In this document: in pieces, positions 17,617 to 27,789 of the stretch
Numbering within the stretch: the stretch's first letter is position 1
Layout: every line of letters starts with the position of its first letter
Origin: Planctomycetota bacterium
GTDB taxonomy: Bacteria > Planctomycetota > Phycisphaerae > WQYP01
Length of the DNA: 48,100 nucleotides
Assembly: GCA_021810145.1 (NCBI GenBank)
Contig: JAJZJL010000018.1
Location: 1 to 48,100, forward strand
Reading direction: 5' to 3'
Made by a program: the position numbers and the translations under genes
Notes under the pieces: generated by a model
Database searches by the model: none
Told to the model about the DNA's origin: nothing
The model's input: the letters and a program-made list of their open reading frames with translations, nothing else

Positions 17617-20600
17617 TCATTGGCAGCCGCACGAAGGTGCCCCCAGGGGGGCCAAGCCAATACCAATGCCTACAAGGCTGATGATAATCCCTGCTGGCGG
17701 AATAACGATCCCGACGCCGACCCCAATAACGCCGATAACACCGCCAGCAATGGTCAGGTCATTCCCAAGACATGTATGCCACGGCGGCACCGGATGGATT
17801 TTCTGCCACTGCGAATAGGGTATTCCACCGTACGGGGTCCCTGTCCCCCACGGATCCACATTCCCCACCGGATTGCTCATCACAAATTGATACGTGTTGG
17901 CCCCGTTGATGTAACCTGCCGGGTCCTGACTGATCCACCGGCCAAGGGATGGCGAATAGTTTCTGTTGCGGGCGTAATATAATCCTGTCACCGGGTCGAG
18001 CGCCATGCCTTGATAGAGATTATCTACGGCGGGTTGCGTGCCTGCTGGTGGCGTGGACCAATCGGCATTTAATACGGTGATGGTGCCGTACGGGCTATAT
18101 ACATATCTTTGCGTGACGTCCCATGTGCCGGTGGTGCTGTTGTAGCCCACAGTGGCCGTGGTATTCCAATTGGCGTCCTGCAGGAAATACAGCCGCGAGT
18201 TCGGCTGAATCACCCCTGCGGAATATGTATCCTGCAGCACAACGGCGTTGATATACGCCGCAGACCGGACTGTTTGCGATGTCACGTTGCTGCTGGCTGT
18301 GCCATCGGTGCGAGTCTCAATAGCCTGCCACGACGAATCGTAATAAATATAGTTGACGGTCCCGGCGGCGATGGTGTTGCCGCCTTGCGGATAGGTTTCC
18401 GTGATACGGTACCCCATCGCATTATACGTGTATTGAGCGATCACCTGCCCGGCGGAATCCTTCACGGCGACGAGTTGATTCCACGCATTGTATGTATACG
18501 TGTTGCCGACCTGATCCGTGGTCATATTTCCATTGGCGTCGTACGTCGGTGTGGTTTGGCCACTGATGCTGGTAATCTGATTTTGCGCATTGGCGGTCTC
18601 GGTTTGGGTTGAACCCTGATTCGTGAACGACGACCAATTGCCCTGGCTGTCGAGGTTCCACGATTGGTAGGCCGACCCGCCCTGTGTGCTGCTTGCCAGG
18701 CGGTTAAGCTGGTCATAGGTGAACGTTTGCGAATAGGCCGAGTCAAGCGTGTTATTCTTAGCCGTCACGTTTCCATTTGCATCATAGCTGTAGGTGTAAC
18801 CGTCCACCGTTACGCCGCTGGAATTCACCCAGTTCTGATTAACGACGCGGCCGAACTGGTCGAGGCCCACGTATTGGTCCCCACCGGCACCAATGCTGCC
18901 GCTGGAACCGAGGTAGGTTAAGTTGATGCCCGTCTGCGGATGATTGCGCTGCACGATGGTGCTTAAGCCCAGATAACTGTATTGTTCCAGCACCTGCCCG
19001 ACACCACCGGAGTTGGCACCGTCGCTGATGGAATCCAACCGGCCGATGGCATTATCCAGCGCGCTGTTCAGGTTGGTGCCTGAATAGTTATAGTCGATCG
19101 TGCGTCCATTGGGGTAAACCATGCTGGTAATCCTTGAACCGTTGGCTGGACTGGAATAAGTATACTCCACCACCGGCGTGGTGGAAATATCCACCGCCCC
19201 GGTGACAGCCTGATACTGGAATGCCAACTGGCCCAGACCGTTATAGATGTTTTCCACCTGATTGACGATCTGCGTGCCCGCAGTGTCGGCGTAACTGGTG
19301 TAAAGATACGCCAAGCCCTGAGCATTGTAAGCGGTATCAATTCTTCTCACGCCGCCATCCACGCCCGCACCGAGCGTGGTAACGGTGTCGCTGATTTTGC
19401 GCCCAGCGGTGTCGTAGGTGTATTGATGAACGTTGCCATTGCGGTCGGTGCTCTGGATCACCTGACCCAAAGCAGAATAGGCAGTGGAAACAGTATCCGC
19501 AGTACCGGCAACAGCGGGATAGACGGTCTGGTAGAGCAGGTCGTTGCTGGTGATATTGCTGCCGGTGGCGGCGCTTACGCCGTAGATGTAGGTTGTGGTC
19601 TGGTTGCCGGTGGATGGGTCTTCGGCGGTCATACTGGTCTGGTCGCCGAGGCCGTCATATGTGTACAGTGTGGTCTGGTTCTGGTCGTTGGTGGGGTTAC
19701 CACTGTTGACGGAGGGATCATACGCGGCGATGGTTTGTGTGGTTTCACCAAGGTTATTGTAATAACTGGCTGATACAATGCCGTTGGGATCGGTGGTTTC
19801 ATACACTTCCCCGGCCGAATTGTAACTTGTAAGCGTAATCAGATCGCCCGCGAAGTTGGAATCAGTCACCGAAGTCGGCGCATCAGCCGGCCTGGCCCAG
19901 GGCGTGGCCGCTCCACCGGCTCCGGTTGGATTGGTCCCCGCATTGACTGTGGCAATCTGCCGGTCGGCAGCGTCATAATAAGTGGCGGAATAATAGATTC
20001 TGGCACCGAGGCTGCTGTCGGTATTGCTTGCGGGCGTGACCGTCAGGCTGCCGTCGCTGTTAACCGTATCGGTAAACAATGCACCTTCGGCGGCACTGCC
20101 GAGAATTGGATCGGTGTTGAAGCGTTGAGCATGAACAGTTTCGATAAGATTGCCGTCGCCGTCATAACCGTAGGCGGTTTGATTGATGACCACATCGTTG
20201 GATACCGAGCCGGCGGCGGCATAGGTCAGTACCACCGACCCGCCGTTGTTGACCGCACCACCGTCGGTGGTGAAGGTATCGACGAGTTCATTGACGCCAT
20301 TGTATACGTTCTTTGTGACCAGCCCGGTTGGGGCTACAGTCTCGATGACGTTCCCTCTTGGGCCGTAGAAGGTGTACGAGGTTAAGGCGGTTGCCGAAAT
20401 GGTTCCGGTGGTGGGATCAACGCTGTAGGTCTGGTCTTCGTAATCGCGATTTTGGGAATCGTATTGACTGGTGGTGTAACCGACGAGTCCCGCAAGCACC
20501 GCACCGGGCGCGGCACTGGCCGCGGCGGCAATGGCGTTGGCGATGGTGGTGGCGGCACCGTTGAAGTTAAGTGTCGCCAGCGTATTGCCGAGGTTATCCA

Positions 20601-23600
20601 GTGAGTAGACGGTAATGCCGGGGTAGGCGTCATTGGCACTGGTAACAACCGCCCCGGAACCGTTCAGAGTCAGGCCCGTTTCTGTGGCGACCAGGCGATC
20701 CTCAAAATCGTAGCTCAGCAGACTGACCTGCTGAGTGCTGGCGGTGTTGCCATCGGGATACTCGATTACTTCAGTGACATTGGAATCACCAACGGAGCCA
20801 TTGTCATAGATATAGGATTGAACCTCCGTCATATTGTTGCCGGTGCCGGCATTGGAGCCGGTGAAGGGTTGGCCATTGTTGGTTGTATCGTTTGTGCCCA
20901 CCCAATTGGAGACCACCCGGCCCAGGGAATCGTAGACCGTATCGTGGACGGTGCCGTTGGCGTCGATGATCTGATATTGGCGGCCATCGGCATCGTACCC
21001 GTAATAGGTGGCATAATAGTTGCCGTTGGGGGCCTGGCCTGACAATTCATTGGTGATTTTAGTACCGCTATACGGGCTGTCCTGATTTGTGGCCAGATAG
21101 GTGGCGTTGGTAATATTGGCATAGGCGTCGGACTCCACATGTTGTCCACCGGCGTTGTACAACGCGCGGGACAGGCTCTGAATGGTGAATTGGGGCGCTG
21201 TACTGGTGCCGTCGCCAGTTAAATTCAGCACATTGTCCAGACCGCTGCCAGTGCCATTTCCCGGTATAAAGCCGGGCAATACGGGGATCACCGTTTCGCC
21301 GTTGCTTCCACCAAGGCTGTAGCTGATCGGCGTATTGACGCTGAAGGTTATGGTTTCATCATAAGTTGCGCCATATGTAACACCACCAGTTGTATAAGTG
21401 TACGGCACCTCCACGCGCGTCATGACAATTGGACCCGTGGTCGTCAGGGTATTGTTGGAGGTGTCCAGTGCCACACCGGTCAGCGTGAAGATGGCACGGT
21501 CGGCGTCATCATAGACATAAAGCGTGATGCTGCCACCGGGTGAAATTGATTCAAGGGCGCGGCCAAGGTTATCGACATAATTGGTGGTAACTAAATTTAG
21601 CCCGCCGCCGGTTGGTGTGGCCCAGCCCGAGGGCAGTTGCGGCACACCGTACTGGTTGTAGCCGTTGGAGCCGAAGGCCAGCGTTCCGCCCGGATAGGTT
21701 CCGGAATAGTTTTCCAGATTGGAAAGATTGGCGGTGTTGACATCCTGCACGCTTTGGATGGCTGCGCCGGTGGCATTGTCATAAGCGGTATACGTAATAA
21801 ATCCCTTGGCATCCATGGTCCATACGGGCTGGCCGAATTGGTTGTAAACGGTCTGGGTGGTCGTGGCGGTGCCGGAACCGTTCTGGCTGGTGGAGACCAC
21901 GGGATTGGTCGTCGTCAAATCGGCGATCTGGTTGGTGACATAGCCGGACGCATTATTCTGCCAGGAATAGCCGTAGGTTGTGGTTTCGGGTACCGAGCCG
22001 TTACCGGCGGAACTTTGATATTGGGTAAAGGCGGCTTCGGGGAAAATCGTGTTGCCGTTGGAATCCAGATGTTGGATGTAAGTATAGGAATCCTGTTCAA
22101 TGGGCGTGCCGCCGCTTCCCTGCTCGACATAATCCGCCTCGACATACCCGGCTGCGCCACCGGGTGCGGTGGTTGTGGCAGTGGTACTACCGTAATAAGT
22201 GGTACTGTTGATCAGGCCGGTATTGCTGTAAACCAACCCCTCGGATATTCCCAGATCGGCGTACGGTTCGATGGCTGCTTCAATGGCCGAAGCCGTGGTT
22301 GCGCCATTGAGTATCGGGGAATTGAGGTTAATGGCCGAGGGCGAAATGGTTTCAATCATTCGGCCCTGGCTGTCATAGGTGGTCGCGGTTATCCAAACCT
22401 TCCCCTGATTGGTGGAATTTCCGGAATCGGTGTTGTCAACAAATATCTTCAGGAGTTCGTCGCCGTTGACGTTGGTGTACACGATGTTCTGGTTGCCGTC
22501 CTGCAGCGTCTGCGTGGTGCGGACCATCCAGGTATTGTAACTGTCGCCCACGGCAAAACTGGGGTTTTGGTAATAGGCGTAGGTTTGTGTGCCCAAACCG
22601 TTGGTGGCGGCGGACCCGCCCTGAGAGAAGCTTTCCAGCGTGACCTGATGATTGGAATTGTATTGGAAGTAATGGTCCGCGTAAGGGGCGACAACCGATG
22701 CCGGGGCATCAAACGCGTCGTAGCTGGTGCCGTTGGCGGTGTTGTATGCGGCCAGCGCCCCCTGGAGCCGGACGAACGCGTTGGGGCCAAAGTCATATTG
22801 CAGGCCACCAACGAAGCCAACCGTGATGCCGGATTGCGTCCGGTCAGCGGGAGTGTAATAACGGTAACAGGATTGGCCGATGACGTTGCCGCCGCCATCC
22901 TCAATGGTGACGGTTTGCAAATCCCCGGCGTTGCCGTATTGCATGTCGCCACTGTAGCTGCCGTCATAATAGGTCAGGGCCATCTGACGGTAGAGTGTGG
23001 CCGAGCTTTGCCCGGCCCGCTGGATGGATTGCTGAATCAGAGAAACCCGCCCGGCGTTGACGCCGGTGGAGATATAGCTGTAGATGAACCTCTCCGTGTC
23101 ACCGACGGCGTCGGTCTCGGTGACGCTGGTAAGCTGGCCCGAACTATTGTATGCATAAGTAATCACGTTGCCTTGCGCGTCCACCTGCTGCTTGATCAAG
23201 CCCTGCACATTTGCGGCGTTCCCGCCGGAAAAATCATAAAAAACATATTGATTGCCGCTCGTATCCGTCATGGTATACGTGCCGCCGGTGGAGTTGTGGG
23301 TCAGCACATTATTCTCGCCGCTGTCACCGGGTGTGGCGAGCCGGTATTGGCCCGTCCCGGTGTCGTAGTTGAACTGAAGTTGGCTGTAGGCGCTGCCGAC
23401 GACAACGATGTCGGGATTGGCCCCGTTGTCCCCTCCACCGACGTTTTCAATGAAAGCCCCGCTGCCACTGGACCAGCCGTTGCCCGACATGCTGCTGGGC
23501 GTAAACACTGTCGTGGTGGTCCAATTCAGACTGGTATCCCAGGCGCTTCCGAAGCCGGTGGATAAAAGACCCGGGCTGGTAATTTCCGGCGAACCGCTGG

Positions 23601-26600
23601 AATAAGCCACAGGCGAACCGGAACTTCCGGGGCACGGGTTTGGATTTGGGGCGGGACCATTTCCCGGCGGGGTATCCTTCTGGTTCGGATTGGAGCCTAA
23701 ATCTCCGTAGTTGTTGTTGACGCCGGAGGTATTATTCTGGCTGGTGTTGGTGTTCTGGATGATTGCACCGGGGTCTGCTGGCATCACCAGCACCCCCGAT
23801 GAACCGAAACTGCCGCCGCCCGAAGACGCCGGGGTAAAGCTCCCCACCGTGTATTGCGCACCGAGTTGTGGTACCGTCACACTGCCGGATAGGCTCAAGA
23901 TTTGTGCGCTCTCCCACGACGCGGCATATACCGGATGGCTTGCCGAACTCAGCGCCACATTGGTGTCCAGGCCGCTGCTCACCGGCCCCGTCACCGGCGG
24001 CTGCGGCAGATACATTCCCCAACGCGTAGACGCCCCCGTGGTCATGGACACCGCCGAACTGTACGGCGAGCCGCCGTTGGCGTTGACCGCCTGCACGCGG
24101 AATAGATACGTTGTGTTCGCCGAGAGATTCCCCGGCAAATAGGTGTCTTCCGATCCTGTGCCACCGCTGGCCACCAGACTCCATGTCTGGCCATTGTCCG
24201 TCGATTGCTGCACGTTAAATGAGGTGGCACCCTGCAGCGCCGCCCAAGTTACCCGCCCGTCACTGGCGGAGAACGCCTCGGCCTGCATGTAATACGGCAT
24301 CTCCGGAACCAGTGTCTGGCTGGTGGCCGCCCCCACGGAAACATTGGTGAACGCGGCGGTGGAACTGGAACTTGATCCGCCGCTGTCGGCGGCCAGGCCG
24401 ATCACCGGAGCCGCGCCCAAGGCTACGGCCGAGGTCTGGCCGACCAGCGACCAGTCTACATCGTTGGTCGAAACGTATCCGGAGATCACACCGTTCTGGA
24501 GCGTCAGTTTGAGCCAGATGGCTCCTCTCGCCAGCGTGTAACCACCATCGTAGCCGGGGTCGGTGGCCTGATCGCCTGCGGCGTTGCGGGCCAGCATCAC
24601 CACCCCTTCACTGGGGCTGAGAAAAATGCCAACAAAAGCCGCGTTGGCATCACCGCTGGCGCGGATCATCAGCCCCGCCTTGGTCTGAGAGCCAGTGTTG
24701 GTCTGGCTGCTTACCTGGGCGATAATCTGCTGATTGCTTCCCAGCGACTGGTAAACGTAATTGAAACTGTCGGATGGCGCGCCGATGTAATACGCCGCAT
24801 GGGTGTCGCCAGCGATGTTCCCCGTACTGGTGATACTGAAGGTTCCGCCCGTGGCGTAGGAGCCCGAACCGCCGGTGGCTCCGATGGCGGTGGTGCTCCA
24901 TGGGGCCGGAAGAGAGGAAGCGGCGGTGGTTGCCGAGGCGGTGTTGCTTGCGGCGGCCAAGTTACCGGCGTTCTCAGCCAGAACGCGGTAATAATATGTG
25001 GTGGATCCCGCCAGGGCGTTGTCGGTGTAGCTTGTGGTACCTTGGGCCACCATCGAAACAGTGACGAAATTCACATCATCGGTGCTGCGTTGGATCAGCA
25101 AATCGGTTTCATTGGCGGCGGTATTGGGATCGGTCCAGGAAACATTGATCTGGGCCGCATTAACGGCTATCGCGGCCAAATTCGTGACCGCACTTGGCGC
25201 GGCCGAGGCTGGAGCTACCGATACGTTGGCGAATGTGGCGGTGGAAAGTGCACTGTTGTTATGCGCCGTTACGGCCAGCCCCGCCAAGGCGCTGGTGTTC
25301 ATGGCGATGTACTGTGTTTGGCCGATCTGCGTCCAAGTGGTTCCATCAGTGCTGTAAAACGCGCTGAAGTTATTGCCCACGCGCATGAGCTTCACCCAAA
25401 CCGGCGCGGTGACGCCTGCAACGTTGGCCGAGAAGCATTTGGAGTATGCCAGCGGACGCCACTGGAACTCCACGCCCGCACCGGGTGTAACAATCACATC
25501 GGCAAAAGCGGAGGCGGGATCGCTGGTGTTGCGGAACATCACCCCCGCTTTCGCCGAGACATTGGTATCCGTCTGGCTATTGACCTGGGCGACGATCTCC
25601 CCATCGCCGGTGAAGCTTTCACTGGCGAAGTTGAACTGATCGTCGTAGCCCCAAATATCGGCTCCGCCGCCGTTGACCGTCCACACCCCCGTTGAGGAAT
25701 CATAGCTGGCCCCGCCGAGCAGTCCCGGAGAACCTATATCGCCATCGCTCCAGCCGGTTGGCAGTGATGGATCTGTGACGGACACATGGCTGAACGTAGC
25801 GGTGCTTACAGCGCTGTTGTCGTGCGCTGTCACCGCCAGGCCCGCCAAGGCCGTGGGGGCGATATCCACGGTTTGCGAACGGCCGATCTGCGTCCAGACG
25901 GTGCCATCCGTGCTGTAATAGCCCGTGAATTTATCCCCTAACCGTGTAAGCTTGACCCACACCGGCGCGCCGATGCCGGTGTGGGCGACGGAGGCACTCT
26001 CTCCGCCCATGGCGGAACGCCACTGGAATGCCACGCCATGGCCGGGTGTGGCCACCACATCAGCAAAAGCGGAACCGGCAGCGCTGGTCTTGCGGAACAT
26101 CACGCCCGCCTTGGCCCATGGGTTGGTGTCGCTCTGCTGGTTGACCTGGGCGACAATGGAGCCGTTGCCCGTAAAGCTCTGACTGGTGAAATTGAATTGA
26201 TCGCCGGAGCCGTAGATGTCGGCTCCGGCACCGTTGACCGTCCAGTTGCCGGTGGATGGATCGAAGGTGGAACTCCCGGCGATGCCGGGTGCCCCGATGT
26301 CCTGATTGGTGAAGATCCCGGGTGTGGCCGAGAAACTGTTGAAGTTGACGCCTTGGCTTTGCGAGGGATTGCCGGAGGCCACCGCCAGTCCGGCCAGGTT
26401 GGTGCTCTGCGTAAAGTTTATGTTGATCGGCGTGGCGTTGATCGTCGTCCAATTCACACCGTCGGTGCTGTACAGCCCGGTGAAGGAATCGGTATTGCCG
26501 CTTCGCGTTTCGGAAAGCCGGACCCATGCCGGGTTAATCGCCGTTGATGTGGTACTGAGGACCACGCTGCTTCCGTAACTGTCGCGGTATTCAAGACTGA

Positions 26601-27126
26601 TCGTACCGTTGGAATTCTCCATCACGGCCGCGAAGTCGCTGCTGGCGGCGCTGGTATCCCGGATCATCACCCCGGCCTGTGCGTTGGTACCCGTATCGGC
26701 CACAGTGCCGACATCCGCAGTCAGAGCGCCGGAGCCGCTCCAATTCTCCGCGGTGTAGCTGAAGTGATCCGCATGTCCACTGACTCCGGCACCCGCGCCG
26801 GTGACCTGCCATTGATTCGTGGCCGAGACATAAATCGCCGAGTCCGCCACCGCGGAGGAACCGATATTAATGGTGGCAAACGGGGTCGGCAATGAACTCA
26901 TGTAGATGCGCTGTTCTAAAACCTCAAGCATCGGCCCCCGCCGATCCTGCCGGCGCATGCGATGCCGGCTGATGCGAACTTCACGCATCGCCGAAAGGGC
27001 GGAGAACACGGCGTCGGGGTGCAGGTTGCGGACCCCCTGTGCCAGCCACGGAAAATAGCCGCGGCGGAGGCTGGCGAGAAATTTACGGGCCGTTCTACCA
27101 CGTTTTTTGCATTTGGCCTGAACCAT
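17617..27126 (-). CDS. Giant RHS/YD-repeat protein with LEPR-type N-terminus, DUF1349-like and FN3 modules
   Basis: A 3,169-residue surface or secreted-type protein. After a very basic N-terminus, LEQRIYMSS at residues 70-78 matches the planctomycete LEPR-type motif. Four concanavalin-like (DUF1349) modules follow, three in tandem, each with a KAGVMFR or QAGVMIR core and a WTQIG or WTTI end. Two FN3 modules flank the fourth. From about residue 1080 come RHS and YD repeats, for example YTYDTAGRKISDT and YSYDANGNVTAKN. The RHS core ends with YYARNRNYSPSLGRWISQDP and NPVGNVDPWG. The last roughly 75 residues are a variable tip: a WHTCLGN segment and a Gly/Ile/Val-rich hydrophobic stretch, ending in CGCQ. 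ATG 27126 has GGAAAGG 10 bases upstream; a TTG at 27195 is an alternative. RHS cores form shells around toxic or adhesive tips. Confidence 0.9.
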   Translation of the reverse strand: MVQAKCKKRGRTARKFLASLRRGYFPWLAQGVRNLHPDAVFSALSAMREVRISRHRMRRQDRRGPMLEVLEQRIYMSSLPTPFATINIGSSAVADSAIYVSATNQWQVTGAGAGVSGHADHFSYTAENWSGSGALTADVGTVADTGTNAQAGVMIRDTSAASSDFAAVMENSNGTISLEYRDSYGSSVVLSTTSTAINPAWVRLSETRSGNTDSFTGLYSTDGVNWTTINATPININFTQSTNLAGLAVASGNPSQSQGVNFNSFSATPGIFTNQDIGAPGIAGSSTFDPSTGNWTVNGAGADIYGSGDQFNFTSQSFTGNGSIVAQVNQQSDTNPWAKAGVMFRKTSAAGSAFADVVATPGHGVAFQWRSAMGGESASVAHTGIGAPVWVKLTRLGDKFTGYYSTDGTVWTQIGRSQTVDIAPTALAGLAVTAHDNSAVSTATFSHVSVTDPSLPTGWSDGDIGSPGLLGGASYDSSTGVWTVNGGGADIWGYDDQFNFASESFTGDGEIVAQVNSQTDTNVSAKAGVMFRNTSDPASAFADVIVTPGAGVEFQWRPLAYSKCFSANVAGVTAPVWVKLMRVGNNFSAFYSTDGTTWTQIGQTQYIAMNTSALAGLAVTAHNNSALSTATFANVSVAPASAAPSAVTNLAAIAVNAAQINVSWTDPNTAANETDLLIQRSTDDVNFVTVSMVAQGTTSYTDNALAGSTTYYYRVLAENAGNLAAASNTASATTAASSLPAPWSTTAIGATGGSGSYATGGTFSITSTGNIAGDTHAAYYIGAPSDSFNYVYQSLGSNQQIIAQVSSQTNTGSQTKAGLMIRASGDANAAFVGIFLSPSEGVVMLARNAAGDQATDPGYDGGYTLARGAIWLKLTLQNGVISGYVSTNDVDWSLVGQTSAVALGAAPVIGLAADSGGSSSSSTAAFTNVSVGAATSQTLVPEMPYYMQAEAFSASDGRVTWAALQGATSFNVQQSTDNGQTWSLVASGGTGSEDTYLPGNLSANTTYLFRVQAVNANGGSPYSSAVSMTTGASTRWGMYLPQPPVTGPVSSGLDTNVALSSASHPVYAASWESAQILSLSGSVTVPQLGAQYTVGSFTPASSGGGSFGSSGVLVMPADPGAIIQNTNTSQNNTSGVNNNYGDLGSNPNQKDTPPGNGPAPNPNPCPGSSGSPVAYSSGSPEITSPGLLSTGFGSAWDTSLNWTTTTVFTPSSMSGNGWSSGSGAFIENVGGGDNGANPDIVVVGSAYSQLQFNYDTGTGQYRLATPGDSGENNVLTHNSTGGTYTMTDTSGNQYVFYDFSGGNAANVQGLIKQQVDAQGNVITYAYNSSGQLTSVTETDAVGDTERFIYSYISTGVNAGRVSLIQQSIQRAGQSSATLYRQMALTYYDGSYSGDMQYGNAGDLQTVTIEDGGGNVIGQSCYRYYTPADRTQSGITVGFVGGLQYDFGPNAFVRLQGALAAYNTANGTSYDAFDAPASVVAPYADHYFQYNSNHQVTLESFSQGGSAATNGLGTQTYAYYQNPSFAVGDSYNTWMVRTTQTLQDGNQNIVYTNVNGDELLKIFVDNTDSGNSTNQGKVWITATTYDSQGRMIETISPSAINLNSPILNGATTASAIEAAIEPYADLGISEGLVYSNTGLINSTTYYGSTTATTTAPGGAAGYVEADYVEQGSGGTPIEQDSYTYIQHLDSNGNTIFPEAAFTQYQSSAGNGSVPETTTYGYSWQNNASGYVTNQIADLTTTNPVVSTSQNGSGTATTTQTVYNQFGQPVWTMDAKGFITYTAYDNATGAAIQSVQDVNTANLSNLENYSGTYPGGTLAFGSNGYNQYGVPQLPSGWATPTGGGLNLVTTNYVDNLGRALESISPGGSITLYVYDDADRAIFTLTGVALDTSNNTLTTTGPIVMTRVEVPYTYTTGGVTYGATYDETITFSVNTPISYSLGGSNGETVIPVLPGFIPGNGTGSGLDNVLNLTGDGTSTAPQFTIQSLSRALYNAGGQHVESDAYANITNATYLATNQDSPYSGTKITNELSGQAPNGNYYATYYGYDADGRQYQIIDANGTVHDTVYDSLGRVVSNWVGTNDTTNNGQPFTGSNAGTGNNMTEVQSYIYDNGSVGDSNVTEVIEYPDGNTASTQQVSLLSYDFEDRLVATETGLTLNGSGAVVTSANDAYPGITVYSLDNLGNTLATLNFNGAATTIANAIAAAASAAPGAVLAGLVGYTTSQYDSQNRDYEDQTYSVDPTTGTISATALTSYTFYGPRGNVIETVAPTGLVTKNVYNGVNELVDTFTTDGGAVNNGGSVVLTYAAAGSVSNDVVINQTAYGYDGDGNLIETVHAQRFNTDPILGSAAEGALFTDTVNSDGSLTVTPASNTDSSLGARIYYSATYYDAADRQIATVNAGTNPTGAGGAATPWARPADAPTSVTDSNFAGDLITLTSYNSAGEVYETTDPNGIVSASYYNNLGETTQTIAAYDPSVNSGNPTNDQNQTTLYTYDGLGDQTSMTAEDPSTGNQTTTYIYGVSAATGSNITSNDLLYQTVYPAVAGTADTVSTAYSALGQVIQSTDRNGNVHQYTYDTAGRKISDTVTTLGAGVDGGVRRIDTAYNAQGLAYLYTSYADTAGTQIVNQVENIYNGLGQLAFQYQAVTGAVDISTTPVVEYTYSSPANGSRITSMVYPNGRTIDYNYSGTNLNSALDNAIGRLDSISDGANSGGVGQVLEQYSYLGLSTIVQRNHPQTGINLTYLGSSGSIGAGGDQYVGLDQFGRVVNQNWVNSSGVTVDGYTYSYDANGNVTAKNNTLDSAYSQTFTYDQLNRLASSTQGGSAYQSWNLDSQGNWSSFTNQGSTQTETANAQNQITSISGQTTPTYDANGNMTTDQVGNTYTYNAWNQLVAVKDSAGQVIAQYTYNAMGYRITETYPQGGNTIAAGTVNYIYYDSSWQAIETRTDGTASSNVTSQTVRSAAYINAVVLQDTYSAGVIQPNSRLYFLQDANWNTTATVGYNSTTGTWDVTQRYVYSPYGTITVLNADWSTPPAGTQPAVDNLYQGMALDPVTGLYYARNRNYSPSLGRWISQDPAGYINGANTYQFVMSNPVGNVDPWGTGTPYGGIPYSQWQKIHPVPPWHTCLGNDLTIAGGVIGVIGVGVGIVIPPAGIIISLVGIGIGLAPLGAPSCGCQ

Positions 27127-27702
27127 GACGCACGCACCTTTCCAGTCTTGAAACCAAGCTGAAATTCGAATGAAAATCAGCAAACGGCGTAGCAATCACA
27201 TAACGTCAGTCTTCGGCTCTGCCCCTCCGGAACCGGCTCCCAAGAGCCCGGAAATGTGTTATTAAGCGGGACCAATTTCCCGCTCAACGGAAAAAACCAT
27301 TATCCTTATACCATTACGGGGAAGCCGATGTCAAGAAAATTGGAGCTTCGGCATTTTTTTTCGAGAACATCCTGGCAGTGGGCGCACAAGTAAGTACAGT
27401 GCACCCCGGCCTCCTCACGCAGGTGCCACACGCCAGAACCCATGAACACCACGGTTTTATTGGCTTGAGACAATTAGAGATAAGTAGCCAAGGGCTTCGC
27501 CGCCCGCCGGAACGCGCGGCCCCTCCGGGGCCCACGCGTCCCCGGCGGGGCGATCAAAATCGAAGAATCAATCGTGAAAGGAAATGCGCAAAAACGACCG
27601 GCCGCGGCATGAGACGCCAATGCCTGCCGGAAACACAATAACATGGACAAGCAAGTGCTCCGCTCTATCGCCGCGGGGGCGACTTGCCCTGCTCTCCCCC
27701 TG
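27127..27702. other. 576-base non-coding stretch between rep and the RHS gene
   Basis: Holds the RHS promoter and leader. The left half contains a hairpin (AGCGGGA 27265-27271 with TCCCGCT 27278-27284) inside the predicted RHS 5' UTR. The part 27480-27560 is extremely GC-rich with overlapping inverted repeats. Small frames on both strands look like chance. It is one candidate location for the origin nicked by Rep, though P2-type initiators often nick inside their own gene. Confidence 0.4.
27305..27334 (-). promoter_or_regulatory. Near-consensus promoter of the RHS gene
   Basis: TTGACA (perfect -35) at 27334-27329, an 18-base spacer and TATAAG at 27310-27305 on the minus strand. The transcript would start near 27298 with a leader of about 170 bases before ATG 27126. 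This gives the RHS gene its own transcription, independent of rep and int. Confidence 0.7.
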
Positions 27703-27789
27703 TTAATCCAACTCGGTCGGGTCCGAAACGGCCAATATCCAATAATCGTCCACACTGATTCCGGTGTAAATCGCGATTCCGGCCTTCAC
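27703..27789 (-). CDS. 28-residue peptide frame translationally coupled to rep
   Basis: A GTG at 27789 overlaps the rep stop (GTGA). The frame runs 28 codons to TAA at 27705-27703: VKAGIAIYTGISVDDYWILA, then VSDPTELD. It is well composed and continues the element's pattern of overlapping start and stop codons. No family is recognised. It may be the start of a gene truncated long ago, or a small accessory peptide. The evidence is position and composition only. Confidence 0.35.
   Translation of the reverse strand: MKAGIAIYTGISVDDYWILAVSDPTELD

Noticed and set aside
21637..23565. A 642-residue plus-strand open frame inside the RHS gene
   Set aside because: It lies antisense to the YD-repeat region and its Gly/Val/Ala-rich, repetitive sequence mirrors the biased codons of the RHS gene. 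No ribosome site or domain supports it.
24799..25695. A 298-residue plus-strand frame opposite the DUF1349/FN3 modules
   Set aside because: Antisense shadow of the repeated modules; no independent evidence.
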